11,170 nt of DNA from JAAYXU01 sp050942555 (GCA_050942555.1 JBMNNN010000052.1:1-11170), one strand, 5' to 3'. Positions 1 through 7,287 are shown, counted from the stretch's first letter. Notes: generated by a model not told the origin, from the letters alone. Made by a program: numbers and translations.

Positions 1-306
1 GATGAGTATCGGCTGCTCCCATTTGCGTATCTTTCCCTCGCTGCCGGCGGAGCCGCCGTATTCGCTCGAGAAGGCGATCTCCGACAGGTAATCGAGTGCC
101 AGCGACCGATCCGGCGTCGGCGCGGCCGTGGGCGCGGGCGTCGGCGATGCCGTGGGCGCGGGAGTCGGGAGAAAGGTTTGCCGCGTTGTATCGCGGGTAT
201 CGCTTTGGTCCGGATATGCAGTGCGGATATTGGACGGGCTGCCGCAGGCTGCCAGCGCCATCGCAAGCGCCAGGCAGAGCCATGCCGCGCGCGCGGTATT
301 CTTCAT
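1..306 (-). CDS. Secreted lipoprotein with Pro/Thr linker, partial (C-terminus beyond window edge)
   Basis: The first 102 codons of a gene reading off the left edge are visible. The N-terminus is a classic lipoprotein signal peptide: Lys at position 2, a hydrophobic Ala/Leu stretch, and the lipobox LAAC with the lipidated Cys at about residue 21. This should anchor the mature protein to the outer face of the membrane. A low-complexity linker of alternating Pro, Thr and Ala follows (about residues 46-65), and then the start of a folded domain containing LDYLSEIAFSSEYGG and a KWEQPI motif. That last part resembles the start of DUF2927-type secreted protease-like domains, but too little is present to be sure. 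The ATG start is supported by AAGGAGG seven bases upstream. The gene is divergent from the CotH operon. Its function is unknown. Confidence 0.82.
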   Translation of the reverse strand, partial: MKNTARAAWLCLALAMALAACGSPSNIRTAYPDQSDTRDTTRQTFLPTPAPTASPTPAPTAAPTPDRSLALDYLSEIAFSSEYGGSAGSEGKIRKWEQPILI

Positions 307-330
307 TTTTCGGCCTCCTTGTTCCGGCTT

Positions 331-359
331 ATATTATCACAAAATATGTTTTCTTGAAA
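331..359 (-). promoter_or_regulatory. Predicted promoter of the lipoprotein gene
   Basis: Read on the minus strand, TTTCAA (354-359) lies 17 bases upstream of TAATAT (331-336). An overlapping GATAAT (333-338) is preceded by TG one base upstream, an extended -10. The expected transcript start leaves a leader of about 20 bases that carries the AAGGAGG at 314-320. The -35 element is weak, so this is a moderate call. Confidence 0.5.
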
Positions 360-600
360 TAGCTCCGCCGGGGATTCATAGGGCGACCCGGTACATATCC
401 ACACACTCTATAGCCACTTTTAATCAGTGTTTTCCCCTTCGATACCACTTATATATAAGATTAAACTGTTGCTTTGAGAATAATAAATGCGGTCGCTCTG
501 TTGTATGGTTATTCTGCCAATCGCTTATACCACGCCGCTTCGGCTGTATGCCTGTTATAAAATCGAAATGGTTTATACATAATTCGAGCAGAGTTTTCAT
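360..600. other. AT-rich intergenic region, no gene seen
   Basis: This is the upstream part of the 375-base gap between the divergent lipoprotein gene and the CotH operon. It is much more AT-rich than its surroundings. Short open frames cross it, but none has a ribosome binding site or a recognisable product. It holds several modest inverted repeats: TTTAATC/GATTAAA (arms 419-425 and 459-465), AGAATAA/TTATTCT (477-483 and 509-515), and a small GCCG-CTT-CGGC hairpin (534-544) flanked by ATAC/GTAT. These could be regulatory binding sites or chance structure. Confidence 0.45.
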
Positions 601-628
601 TTGACAATGATACGCGATCATTTATAAT
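601..628 (+). promoter_or_regulatory. Strong sigma-A-type promoter of the CotH-VTC-DUF4956 operon, with spacer dyad
   Basis: A perfect TTGACA (601-606) and a perfect TATAAT (623-628) are separated by 16 bases. The spacer is almost entirely a 6-bp inverted repeat, AATGAT-N5-ATCATT (606-622), a plausible operator for a repressor that would block polymerase between the two elements. Just downstream, GAAGTACTC occurs twice in tandem (632-640 and 641-649), each copy containing the palindrome AGTACT. The promoter sequence is seen directly; the operator role is inferred. Confidence 0.85.
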
Positions 629-668
629 GATGAAGTACTCGAAGTACTCATGTATGTGATTTTGGTTT

Positions 669-684
669 GGAGGTGATCGGATTG
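669..684 (+). promoter_or_regulatory. Near-perfect Shine-Dalgarno that sets a TTG start for the CotH gene
   Basis: GGAGGTGATC at 669-678 is an almost complete match to the 16S anti-SD. It is spaced eight bases (from GGAGG) before an in-frame TTG at 682-684. The reading frame also contains a TTG at 667, but that overlaps the Shine-Dalgarno itself and cannot be the start. The ribosome binding site therefore decides for 682. Confidence 0.85.
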
Positions 685-3600
685 GCATACGACAGTCGCG
701 GCCGCGGCGGTCCGCCCAGGCGTACCGGCGGCGATCTGCCTACCCGCCGCAACAGCCATTACGAGCCCAAGCAGCGCCGCAGCGCATCCCAGCCGTCCGA
801 CCGCTGGACAGCTTATGTGAGCGGTGAGCGCGCGCCCGCGTACCGCAGTGCGGTCTATGAGTCGGCCAGAACCGTGAGCCAGCCCGAGGTTCAGCCGCGT
901 CCGGCCAGGAGCCGCTCCCGGTTCCGGATTTCGGATTTGTTTATATTCCTGGTCGCTATCGCGCTTGTCATGGTGCTGATACGGCCCATGTTCGCTTTCA
1001 GCCAGACGACGACCAATCCCAACGATCCCGACGGCGGCGGACCTGTCGCCGCATATCCCACCATCACAGAGATCATGGCCGCCAACGGCAGCGCGCTGTG
1101 CGACTCGCGCGGCGAATACTCGGACTGGATCGAGGTCACGAACCTGACCGGCCAGACGATAAACCTTGCCGGATACGCGCTGTCCGACGACATCGAGTCG
1201 CCCGACCAGTTTGTTTTCCCGTCTGTGGTGCTCGGGCCTGGCGAGTCGGTGATCGTATTTGCAAACGGCATGCAGATGACCGATGGCGCGGCCGAGCTTA
1301 CCGCGCCGTTCCGCCTGAGCCGCAGCGGCGAATCCGTCGTATTGTTCGATCCCTACGACAACCCTGTCGATCAGGTCATATTTGATACGCTGGAAACAGA
1401 CATGTCCTACGCGCGGGATCCGAAGAATCCGAGCGCCTGGATAAAGACCAGCCGGTATACCCCCGGATACCCGAACGACGATGCGGGCTGGCAGGCGTTC
1501 TCGGAAACGCGGCGGATTCAGGACAGTCCCCTTGTGATCAACGAGGTCATGACCAGCAACAACATCACGCTGACCGACGAGGACCAAGAATACTGCGACT
1601 GGATTGAGCTTTATAACAGGGGAACCGAGGCCATCGACCTGACCGGATACGGCCTCTCCGACCGGGAGGAGTCCCGGCGGTGGGTGTTCCCGTCGGTGAC
1701 GATCGAGCCGGGCGCATATCTGCTCGTCTTCGCCTCGGGGAAGGACCGCACCGACCCCGCGGGCGCGCTGCACGCGAACTTCCGCCTCAATTCGATTAAG
1801 GAGACCGTCGTGGTGAGCAACGAGCGGGGTATTATACTCGATTCGGTGACGATCACCGATCTTGCCTCCGACAACAGCCTCGGGCGGGTAGGCGGAGGCG
1901 ACGTGTGGGAGGTATTCACCGCGGCGACGCCCGGCTATCCCAACACCGACGAGGGTTTTCATTCCTTCCAGGAGGACCAGCTCGCAGCGACGCACAGCCC
2001 TGTCATCATCAGCGAGGTCATGAGCGGCAACTCGAAAACGCTGACCGATCGGTACAATGTGTACTCCGACTGGATTGAGCTGTATAACCGCAGCAGCGAG
2101 CCCGTTTCGCTGGCCGGTTATGGGCTGAGCGATTCAACCGACCAGCTGGGTCGCTGGATATTCCCCGATACGATACTCAGCCCGGGACAGTATTTGGTGG
2201 TATTCGCGAGCGGCCGCGACAAGGCGGCGGCCGGCGAGGAGCTGCATACAAATTTTTCCCTCTCATCGATGGGAGAGCCTGTGGTGCTCACCGATCCTGA
2301 GGGCGTGGTCGTCGACAAATGCCTGATGTCGAGCATGCCCTTTGATATGAGCTACGGTCGGGGCGACAGTTTTACATATCTGTATATGGACAGCCCAAGC
2401 CCGGGAGCGGCCAATGGCGGAGGCTGGCCGGGCTTTGCGGCGCAGCCCGAGTTCGTGCTGCCGGCGGGCTGCTATGAGACGCCCCAGCAGATCGAGCTCG
2501 TCGCTCCGGAGGGCACGCGCATCCACTATACGCTCAACGGCGACGATCCCGATGAGAACGCGCCGCTGTACACGGGGCCCATCACGATCAGCGAGCCGAT
2601 GGTCGTCCGCGCGATCGGCATCCGGGACGGCCTGCTGCCCAGCCCCATCAGCACACGATCGTATTTCATCGGCGTATCCCATACCCTGCCCATCGTGAGC
2701 ATCACGTCGGACAACTATAACCTTTACAGCGACGAGGGCGGCATATTGGTCATGGGTCCCAATGCGAATAAAGACTATCCCTACAAGGGCGCGAACTTCT
2801 GGCAGGAGTGGGAGGTGCCCGCCTATCTGGAGGTCATCAATCCCAACGGATACGTCGAGCTTTCGCAGGGATTCGCGCTGCGCATCTTCGGCGCGTACTC
2901 CCGCGCCAACGAGGCGAAGTGCTTTGCGCTCATGGCCCGCGCCAGGTATGGCGGCGAGGCGTTCAGGGCGGCCGTGTTTCCCAATCTGCCCTTCAACGAA
3001 TACCAGTCGCTGGTGCTGCGCAACGGCGCGTCCGAGTGGAACGTTGCCAAGATGCGCGACGTGATGATCACATCGCTCGTGGCTGACACGACCGATCTGG
3101 ACGTGCAGGCGTTCCGGCCGACGGTGCTGTATTTGAACGCGCAGTATCAGGGCGTCTATTATTTCCGTGAAAAGCTGAACAAACACTACATCAGCCAGCA
3201 CTACGGCGTGAGCCCCGAGAGCGTCAATATACTGGTAGGCAACTGGACCGTGCAGACGGGCTCCAACGCCGACTACAAGGAGATGCTGCAGTACGCGAAG
3301 GATCATGATCTGAGCATCCCCGAGAACTATGCCTATATGGAAACGCAGATGGATATCGATAACTATATCGATTTCGTGATCTGCGAGATGTACTGCGGCA
3401 ACACCGACACCGGCAACATCAAGTACTGGATGAGCGAGGAATACGACGGCAAATGGCGCTGGTTCTTCTACGACGTGGACTGGGCCTTCCTGACCAGCCA
3501 TGTCCAGGACGATATGATCGCGGATTTTATCAACCCCGAAGGCAACGGCAGCGGAAACCGCTTCGACAATACGCTGATCAGGAAACTGCTGAAAAACAAC

Positions 3601-3879
3601 GGGTTTAAGCAGAAGTTCCTGAAGCGCTTCGCCTACCATATCAATGTAACGTTTAACGTGGACAGGGTGATCCAGCGAATCGATGAGATCGAGGCGATGA
3701 TCGACGCGGAAATGCCGATGGACAAGCAAAAGTGGGGCTGGGGAACCTACGAGAAGTGGAAGCGGCAGGTGCAGTATCTGCGGGACTACGCGAGCCAGCG
3801 GCCCGATTACGTAAAAAAGCACATCCGGGACAACTTCGGTCTGTCCCCGTCCGAGCTGGACGCGCTGCTGGCAGGGTAG
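682..3879 (+). CDS. Membrane-anchored CotH-family kinase with three lamin-tail domains
   Basis: Protein of 1065 residues. In order: an Arg/Pro-rich hydrophilic N-terminus (about 1-82), one membrane segment (about 83-106, starting ISDLFIFLVAI), three lamin-tail domains (about 125-250, 282-420 and 438-575), a chitobiase/Fn3-associated domain (about 589-663, with HYTLNGDDP), and a CotH kinase domain (about 668-1055). The lamin-tail repeats share the SDWIELYNR/GYGLSD pattern. Kinase landmarks present are YYFREKLNK (829-830 Arg-Glu), GNTDTGNIKYW with Asp909 and Asn912, and FYDVDW with Asp931 and Asp933; these match the ATP- and metal-binding residues of the CotH fold. CotH of Bacillus is a spore-coat protein kinase, but this protein is far longer and membrane anchored, so a sporulation role cannot be assumed. 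The large C-terminal part is predicted to be outside the membrane, where the ATP source is unclear. It is the first gene of the operon; its stop lies eight bases before the next ATG. The substrate is unknown. Confidence 0.93.
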   Translation: MAYDSRGRGGPPRRTGGDLPTRRNSHYEPKQRRSASQPSDRWTAYVSGERAPAYRSAVYESARTVSQPEVQPRPARSRSRFRISDLFIFLVAIALVMVLIRPMFAFSQTTTNPNDPDGGGPVAAYPTITEIMAANGSALCDSRGEYSDWIEVTNLTGQTINLAGYALSDDIESPDQFVFPSVVLGPGESVIVFANGMQMTDGAAELTAPFRLSRSGESVVLFDPYDNPVDQVIFDTLETDMSYARDPKNPSAWIKTSRYTPGYPNDDAGWQAFSETRRIQDSPLVINEVMTSNNITLTDEDQEYCDWIELYNRGTEAIDLTGYGLSDREESRRWVFPSVTIEPGAYLLVFASGKDRTDPAGALHANFRLNSIKETVVVSNERGIILDSVTITDLASDNSLGRVGGGDVWEVFTAATPGYPNTDEGFHSFQEDQLAATHSPVIISEVMSGNSKTLTDRYNVYSDWIELYNRSSEPVSLAGYGLSDSTDQLGRWIFPDTILSPGQYLVVFASGRDKAAAGEELHTNFSLSSMGEPVVLTDPEGVVVDKCLMSSMPFDMSYGRGDSFTYLYMDSPSPGAANGGGWPGFAAQPEFVLPAGCYETPQQIELVAPEGTRIHYTLNGDDPDENAPLYTGPITISEPMVVRAIGIRDGLLPSPISTRSYFIGVSHTLPIVSITSDNYNLYSDEGGILVMGPNANKDYPYKGANFWQEWEVPAYLEVINPNGYVELSQGFALRIFGAYSRANEAKCFALMARARYGGEAFRAAVFPNLPFNEYQSLVLRNGASEWNVAKMRDVMITSLVADTTDLDVQAFRPTVLYLNAQYQGVYYFREKLNKHYISQHYGVSPESVNILVGNWTVQTGSNADYKEMLQYAKDHDLSIPENYAYMETQMDIDNYIDFVICEMYCGNTDTGNIKYWMSEEYDGKWRWFFYDVDWAFLTSHVQDDMIADFINPEGNGSGNRFDNTLIRKLLKNNGFKQKFLKRFAYHINVTFNVDRVIQRIDEIEAMIDAEMPMDKQKWGWGTYEKWKRQVQYLRDYASQRPDYVKKHIRDNFGLSPSELDALLAG

Positions 3880-3887
3880 GAACGCAT

Positions 3888-4583
3888 ATGGCCGAACGGA
3901 TCCGCAATCTCAGGCATGAGTTGAAATACTATATCGACGAGGGAGAATACCTGACGCTCCGGGAGCGCTTGAAGTACTGCTGCGCGCTGGACGCCAACGC
4001 GTCCCCCGATACCCGGCAATACCACATCCGCAGCCTGTATTTTGACGACATCGACAACAGCGCGCTGTGGGAGAAGCAGTTCGGAGTCAGAGACCGCCAC
4101 AAATACAGGATCCGGATATACAACCTCAGCGACGGCGTCATAAACCTGGAGCGCAAGACAAAAGTCGGCCAATATATCGCCAAGGAATCGGTGAAGCTGA
4201 CCCGCGGCCAGTGCGATGCGCTGCTGGCCGGTGATTTCTCGTTCCTGATCCCGTCGCGGTACCCACTGCTGGAGGAAATGTACGCGCAGATGCGGACGCG
4301 GCTGCTGCGCCCGGTCGTGATCGTCGATTATTTTCGGGAAACCTACGTCTACCCGGCCGGCAACGTGCGCATCACCTTTGACCGGGAGCTGCACTCGGGC
4401 AACTTCTCGCGGGATCTGTTCACGCCGCATCCCGCCAGCACGCCAATCCTGCCGCCCGGGCAGCTGATACTCGAGATCAAATACAACGCTGTGCTGCCGC
4501 CCCATGTGCGCGCGATGCTGCAGCTGGACCGCAGTCTGCGCTCGGCTATATCCAAGTATACGCTGTGCCGCAGGCATCAATAA
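3888..4583 (+). CDS. VTC-domain polyphosphate polymerase
   Basis: Protein of 231 residues forming a single VTC domain, the ATP-dependent polyphosphate synthase fold of yeast Vtc4 and the triphosphate-tunnel superfamily. The charged residues expected in the tunnel are all visible: Lys13 in HELKYY, Arg74 and Arg76 in YRIRIY, Glu88 and Lys90 in LERKTKVG, Lys99, Arg150 in YFRETYV, Arg161 and Arg166 in VRITFDREL, Glu196 and Lys198 in LEIKYN, and Lys223 in SKYTLC. The family makes polyphosphate from the gamma-phosphate of ATP. No signal peptide or membrane segment is seen, so it should act in the cytoplasm, possibly held at the membrane by its neighbour. The start is the ATG after TAGGAA; the Shine-Dalgarno overlaps the stop of the CotH gene, suggesting translational coupling. 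VTC, CotH and DUF4956 genes are known to occur together in bacteria. The product here is inferred, not shown. Confidence 0.92.
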   Translation: MAERIRNLRHELKYYIDEGEYLTLRERLKYCCALDANASPDTRQYHIRSLYFDDIDNSALWEKQFGVRDRHKYRIRIYNLSDGVINLERKTKVGQYIAKESVKLTRGQCDALLAGDFSFLIPSRYPLLEEMYAQMRTRLLRPVVIVDYFRETYVYPAGNVRITFDRELHSGNFSRDLFTPHPASTPILPPGQLILEIKYNAVLPPHVRAMLQLDRSLRSAISKYTLCRRHQ

Positions 4584-4605
4584 ACACCAAGGAGGACTGA
4601 ATCCT

Positions 4606-5310
4606 ATGCCCGAAGACCAGGGTCGAATCTCATTTGCTGATATGATCAAAAAGCAGTATCTGCAATCCTTCGGCGGTGACACCGTCAGCCTGTCATCGCT
4701 GCTGCTGGGACTTGCGCTTGCGTTCCTGCTGGGATTATTCATCTACTATATCTACAAGCGCACGTTCAGCGGCGTTCTTTACAGCAGAAACTTCAACGTT
4801 TCGCTGGTGCTCCTCACGCTGGTGACGACGCTGATCATCCGGTGCATCACGTCGAACCTGGCGCTGTCGCTGGGCATGGTGGGCGCGCTGTCGATCGTCC
4901 GCTTCCGTACCGCCGTCAAGGATCCGATGGACACCGTATTCATGTTCTGGGCGGTCGCGGCCGGCATCGCGATCGGCGCGGGCACTCAGTTCTATATCCT
5001 CGCGGTCGTGGGCTCGGCGATGATCGGCGTATTCCTGTACATCATGCATATCATCCGCGGCGGCGGATCTTATGCGTATCTGCTCATCGTGCGCCACGAC
5101 TACAGCTGCGAGAACGAGGTTGCCTTCGCGCTGCGCAAGCTGCCCAAGGGCGCGCGCATTAAGTCCAAGACCGCCACGCAGTCGGGCATGGAGGTCACGG
5201 TGGAGATGCGGCTGCCCGGAGAGGACGCGGGCCTGGTAAGGCGCTTCCTGTCGATAGAGGGCGTGATGGACGCGACGCTCGTCAGTTACGAGGGGGATTA
5301 CGGAGCGTAG
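4606..5310 (+). CDS. DUF4956 multi-pass membrane protein
   Basis: Protein of 234 residues. About four hydrophobic segments are visible (about 28-50, 65-81, 110-125 and 127-149). Between the second and third is the family's signature, GMVGALSIVRFRTAVKDP (90-107), a glycine-rich stretch with two conserved arginines. From about residue 155 the protein is soluble, with an alternating strand/helix pattern (YLLIVRHD, EVTVEMRL) resembling a small regulatory or ferredoxin-like domain on the cytoplasmic side. The start has AAGGAGGA nine bases upstream and lies 22 bases after the VTC stop. The biochemical role of DUF4956 is not established. Its constant company with VTC and CotH genes suggests it anchors the polymerase or passes its product across the membrane, which is inference. 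Confidence 0.92.
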   Translation: MPEDQGRISFADMIKKQYLQSFGGDTVSLSSLLLGLALAFLLGLFIYYIYKRTFSGVLYSRNFNVSLVLLTLVTTLIIRCITSNLALSLGMVGALSIVRFRTAVKDPMDTVFMFWAVAAGIAIGAGTQFYILAVVGSAMIGVFLYIMHIIRGGGSYAYLLIVRHDYSCENEVAFALRKLPKGARIKSKTATQSGMEVTVEMRLPGEDAGLVRRFLSIEGVMDATLVSYEGDYGA

Positions 5311-5320
5311 AGAGCAGTTT

Positions 5321-5342
5321 CAGACAGCGTTGGCAGACAGCG
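5321..5342. repeat. Tandem direct repeat CAGACAGCG x2
   Basis: CAGACAGCG occurs at 5321-5329 and again at 5334-5342, a 13-base period. The second copy overlaps the left arm of the terminator stem. It is most likely a local duplication in the operon tail, with no clear function. Confidence 0.5.
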
Positions 5343-5370
5343 CGGCCGCTGACAGCGGCTGCGCTGTTTT
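5337..5370 (+). terminator. Rho-independent-type terminator of the CotH operon
   Basis: A 14-bp stem (5337-5350 with 5354-5367, one G-U pair, loop GAC) is followed by a short T run ending at 5370. The stem is very GC-rich, but the T tract is only four bases. It sits 26 bases after the DUF4956 stop. No T tract is seen on the other strand, so it probably does not serve the convergent dinB pair. Confidence 0.72.
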
Positions 5371-5419
5371 GCGATAATCAGGGCACGTCAGGGATCGCTG
5401 TTGCAGCAGTCGGGCAGCG

Positions 5420-5686
5420 CTACTCGATCTTTTCCAGGTACCACAGGCAGGTCTTGACCTCGTACTTGAGCTGAAACCGGCGCTGCCCGGTCGAGCTTCT
5501 GCCCGTGCACTCGAATACCCGCATCGGATTGCCGCCGAATTTCTCGGGCTCGCGCTCCAGCGCGCGATCCACCGCGATGACATGCCCCTCGTCCTTTTCG
5601 TCGGGAATGCGCAGGCGCGTGGGGTGGACGCCGCCCCTGCAGTCAAACCACGCGATCATATCTACCGGGCGCATGATGCGCTTCAT
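5420..5686 (-). CDS. Small protein encoded with DinB polymerase (function unknown)
   Basis: Protein of 88 residues, with no signal peptide or membrane segment. It begins MKRIMRPVDMIAWFDCRGG and continues with features typical of a compact beta-rich protein: HPTRLRIPDE, HVIAVDRALERE, MRVFEC, FQLKYEV and CLWYLEKIE. The start is set by AAGGAGG nine bases upstream; a longer in-frame start exists but lacks a ribosome binding site. It begins 35 bases after the dinB stop on the same strand, so the two are almost surely one transcript under the SOS promoter. From memory, similar small proteins accompany clostridial Pol IV genes. It may be a polymerase accessory factor comparable in context to YolD-like proteins, but no known domain is recognised. 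Confidence 0.8.
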   Translation of the reverse strand: MKRIMRPVDMIAWFDCRGGVHPTRLRIPDEKDEGHVIAVDRALEREPEKFGGNPMRVFECTGRSSTGQRRFQLKYEVKTCLWYLEKIE

Positions 5687-5721
5687 CGAAAAAATCCTCC
5701 TTTTGCCGCGGGACGGGGGCG

Positions 5722-7014
5722 TCACAGGACGCCCTCCGAGACCGCCGGAAAATTACGGTTTGAGCCGGTGCCGCCCATCATCGGGTTGAATTCGCTGCCG
5801 ATAAAGCAGGCGCGCTGGATGGCGGCGTCGCCGTAACGCATCCGGATGCGATCCACGGCCCGGTCCGCGAGCTCCAGTTTCCAGCTTTGGCTCAGAAGGC
5901 TGGTCTGCTGGTGCAGATCCTGGCTTTCCAGCTCCCCCGACCATACGCCCAGCTGGCGTATCGGGTCGCCCTGCCACAGCAGGTCAAAAAGCCGCGCCGC
6001 CTCCCGAAAAATATCGGTGGTGGCGTTGGTGGGGTGACCGATCTTGTGCTGCCGCCCGAAGCGGCGGAAGTCGCTCGTGACTAAGGACACGCTGATGAGC
6101 CGCGTCCTGCGTCCCGCCGCCCGCAGCCGCGCGCCCACCGTCTCTGAGAGCGCCAGCAGCGCCTTATGGGCCGTGTTGGCGTCGGTGACGTCGAATGCGA
6201 TCGTGCCTGAGTTGCCCATGCCCTTGGCGTCGTCCTGCGGGCCGTGGGCTATGCCGCCAAAGCCCGCGGCGCCCTGACGCTCGGCGTCCACATAGCGGCC
6301 GTTCGCGAAATTCCAGAGCGTTACGCCCCAGCCCTTGAGCCACGAGTGAACCCGCTCGGGATCCTGCCGCGCCAGATCGCCGATCGTCCATATGCCGCGG
6401 TCTCGGAGCTTGTCGGCCGTGCGCCGGCCGACCATGTACAGCGCATCCACCGGGAGAGGCCACAGCTTTTCCCGGATCTCGTCCGGGAAAAGCGTGTGGA
6501 CCCTGTCGGGCTTTTCAAACTCCGAGGCCATTTTGCTGAGCAGCTTGTTGACCGATACGCCGATATTGACGGTGAATCCCAGCTCCTCCCGGATGCGTTG
6601 TCCGAGTTCGCGGGCAGCCTCGACGGGCGGGCCGAAGCACCGCTGCATACCGGTGTAGTCGAGGAAGGCCTCGTCTATCGAGAAGCGCTGCACGCGGGGC
6701 GAGTAGCGGCGCATCATGTCCACCAGCGCTTCCGACGCGTCCACATAGGCGTCGTAGCGGGGCGGCACGATGATCACGTCGGGAGCGCGCCGGCGAACCG
6801 CCGCGAGCGGCTCGCCGGTCTTTACGCCGTAGCGCTTCTTGGCGGGGATGGACTTGGCCAGCACGATACCGTGGCGCGTGGCCTGGTTGCCGCCCACGAC
6901 CGACGGTATGTCCCTCAGGTCGCGGCGGCTGCCGTGCTGCAGCCGCCATACGGCCTCCCACGACAGGAACGCGCTGTTCACGTCGACATGAAACCAGATT
7001 TTCTTCGGCTCCAT
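5722..7014 (-). CDS. dinB: Y-family DNA polymerase IV (DinB), translesion synthesis
   Basis: Protein of 430 residues that copies past DNA lesions in the cytoplasm without proofreading. The catalytic carboxylates are in place: Asp11 in FHVDVNSAF and Asp114-Glu115 in RFSIDEAFLDYTG. Other family landmarks are SIPAKKRYGVKTG (about 55-67), NIGVSVNKLLSKMAS (about 150-164, palm), the helix-hairpin-helix thumb MVGRRTADKLRDRGI (about 194-208), and the little-finger motif IRQLGVWSGEL (352-362). QTSLL at 370-374 probably binds the sliding clamp. The C-terminus ends with an extra SEFNPMMGGTGSNRNF tail. Three in-frame ATGs lie close together. The third (7014) is chosen because GAAGGG sits six bases before it; the first, at 7038, has no such site. 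It leads a two-gene SOS unit. Confidence 0.94.
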   Translation of the reverse strand: MEPKKIWFHVDVNSAFLSWEAVWRLQHGSRRDLRDIPSVVGGNQATRHGIVLAKSIPAKKRYGVKTGEPLAAVRRRAPDVIIVPPRYDAYVDASEALVDMMRRYSPRVQRFSIDEAFLDYTGMQRCFGPPVEAARELGQRIREELGFTVNIGVSVNKLLSKMASEFEKPDRVHTLFPDEIREKLWPLPVDALYMVGRRTADKLRDRGIWTIGDLARQDPERVHSWLKGWGVTLWNFANGRYVDAERQGAAGFGGIAHGPQDDAKGMGNSGTIAFDVTDANTAHKALLALSETVGARLRAAGRRTRLISVSLVTSDFRRFGRQHKIGHPTNATTDIFREAARLFDLLWQGDPIRQLGVWSGELESQDLHQQTSLLSQSWKLELADRAVDRIRMRYGDAAIQRACFIGSEFNPMMGGTGSNRNFPAVSEGVL

Positions 7015-7050
7015 CTGCATCCCTTCATACGAATGCAATTCCCGGTAATA

Positions 7051-7062
7051 GAACTTATGTTC
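7051..7062. promoter_or_regulatory. SOS box (LexA/DinR operator) of the dinB unit
   Basis: GAACTTATGTTC fits the Gram-positive LexA operator core GAAC-N4-GTTC exactly, and its flanks extend the palindrome to 14 bp (AGAAC...GTTCT). It begins two bases downstream of the -10 element on the minus strand, so it covers the expected transcript start. This is the position where LexA would block transcription until DNA damage. The strict central consensus is not fully met at one base, but both half-sites are perfect. Confidence 0.87.
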
Positions 7063-7064
7063 TT

Positions 7065-7093
7065 ATTATATAAAAAAGAATCCCGTTTTGCAA
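7065..7093 (-). promoter_or_regulatory. Promoter of dinB and its small partner
   Basis: On the minus strand TTGCAA (7088-7093) and a perfect TATAAT (7065-7070) are 17 bases apart. The transcript would start near 7058, inside the SOS box. Confidence 0.82.
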
Positions 7094-7150
7094 CAGGAAT
7101 TGTTTCCCGAATCGACGGCTGCCTGATGTAAAAAAATAATCGTGCTTGAA

Positions 7151-7184
7151 AAAAACGCCACCCCGTTGTCCGGGGTGTTTTTTT
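7151..7184. terminator. Bidirectional hairpin terminator between divergent genes
   Basis: CACCCCG (7159-7165) and CGGGGTG (7171-7177) form a 7-bp stem with a 5-base loop. A run of T follows (7178-7184) and a run of A precedes it, so the structure can terminate on either strand. It lies upstream of both dinB (minus) and the GpsA-like gene (plus), where there is no gene to terminate. It may insulate the two promoters, end a short unannotated transcript, or be left over from a lost gene. Confidence 0.78.
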
Positions 7185-7230
7185 CTTAACCGGGAGGGGA
7201 AACGTCGGAGGTTTAAAAAGATTTCACCGC

Positions 7231-7259
7231 TTGTCCGCGGCCCGCTCCTGTGCGATAAT
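7231..7259 (+). promoter_or_regulatory. Promoter of the GpsA-like gene
   Basis: TTGTCC (7231-7236) and GATAAT (7254-7259) are 17 bases apart, 28 bases before the start codon. Confidence 0.65.
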
Positions 7260-7287
7260 AGAGGCCGAGCTATTGGGAGGATCAGGA

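Noticed and set aside
424..621. A 65-codon minus-strand frame in the AT-rich gap.
   Set aside because: It lacks a convincing ribosome binding site and recognisable product, and it overlaps the consensus CotH promoter.
622..3822. Long minus-strand open frames opposite the CotH gene (622-1995 and 2263-3822).
   Set aside because: They lack ribosome binding sites and known domains, are rich in Arg/His/Val/Gly, and mirror the GC-biased third codon positions of the real gene.
3807..4742. A 311-codon minus-strand frame opposite the VTC gene.
   Set aside because: The opposite strand encodes a complete VTC domain with all tunnel residues; the minus frame shows no motif.
6244..7131. A 295-codon plus-strand frame opposite dinB.
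   Set aside because: It is antisense to well-conserved polymerase motifs, has no ribosome binding site, and its composition is that of a GC-rich shadow frame.
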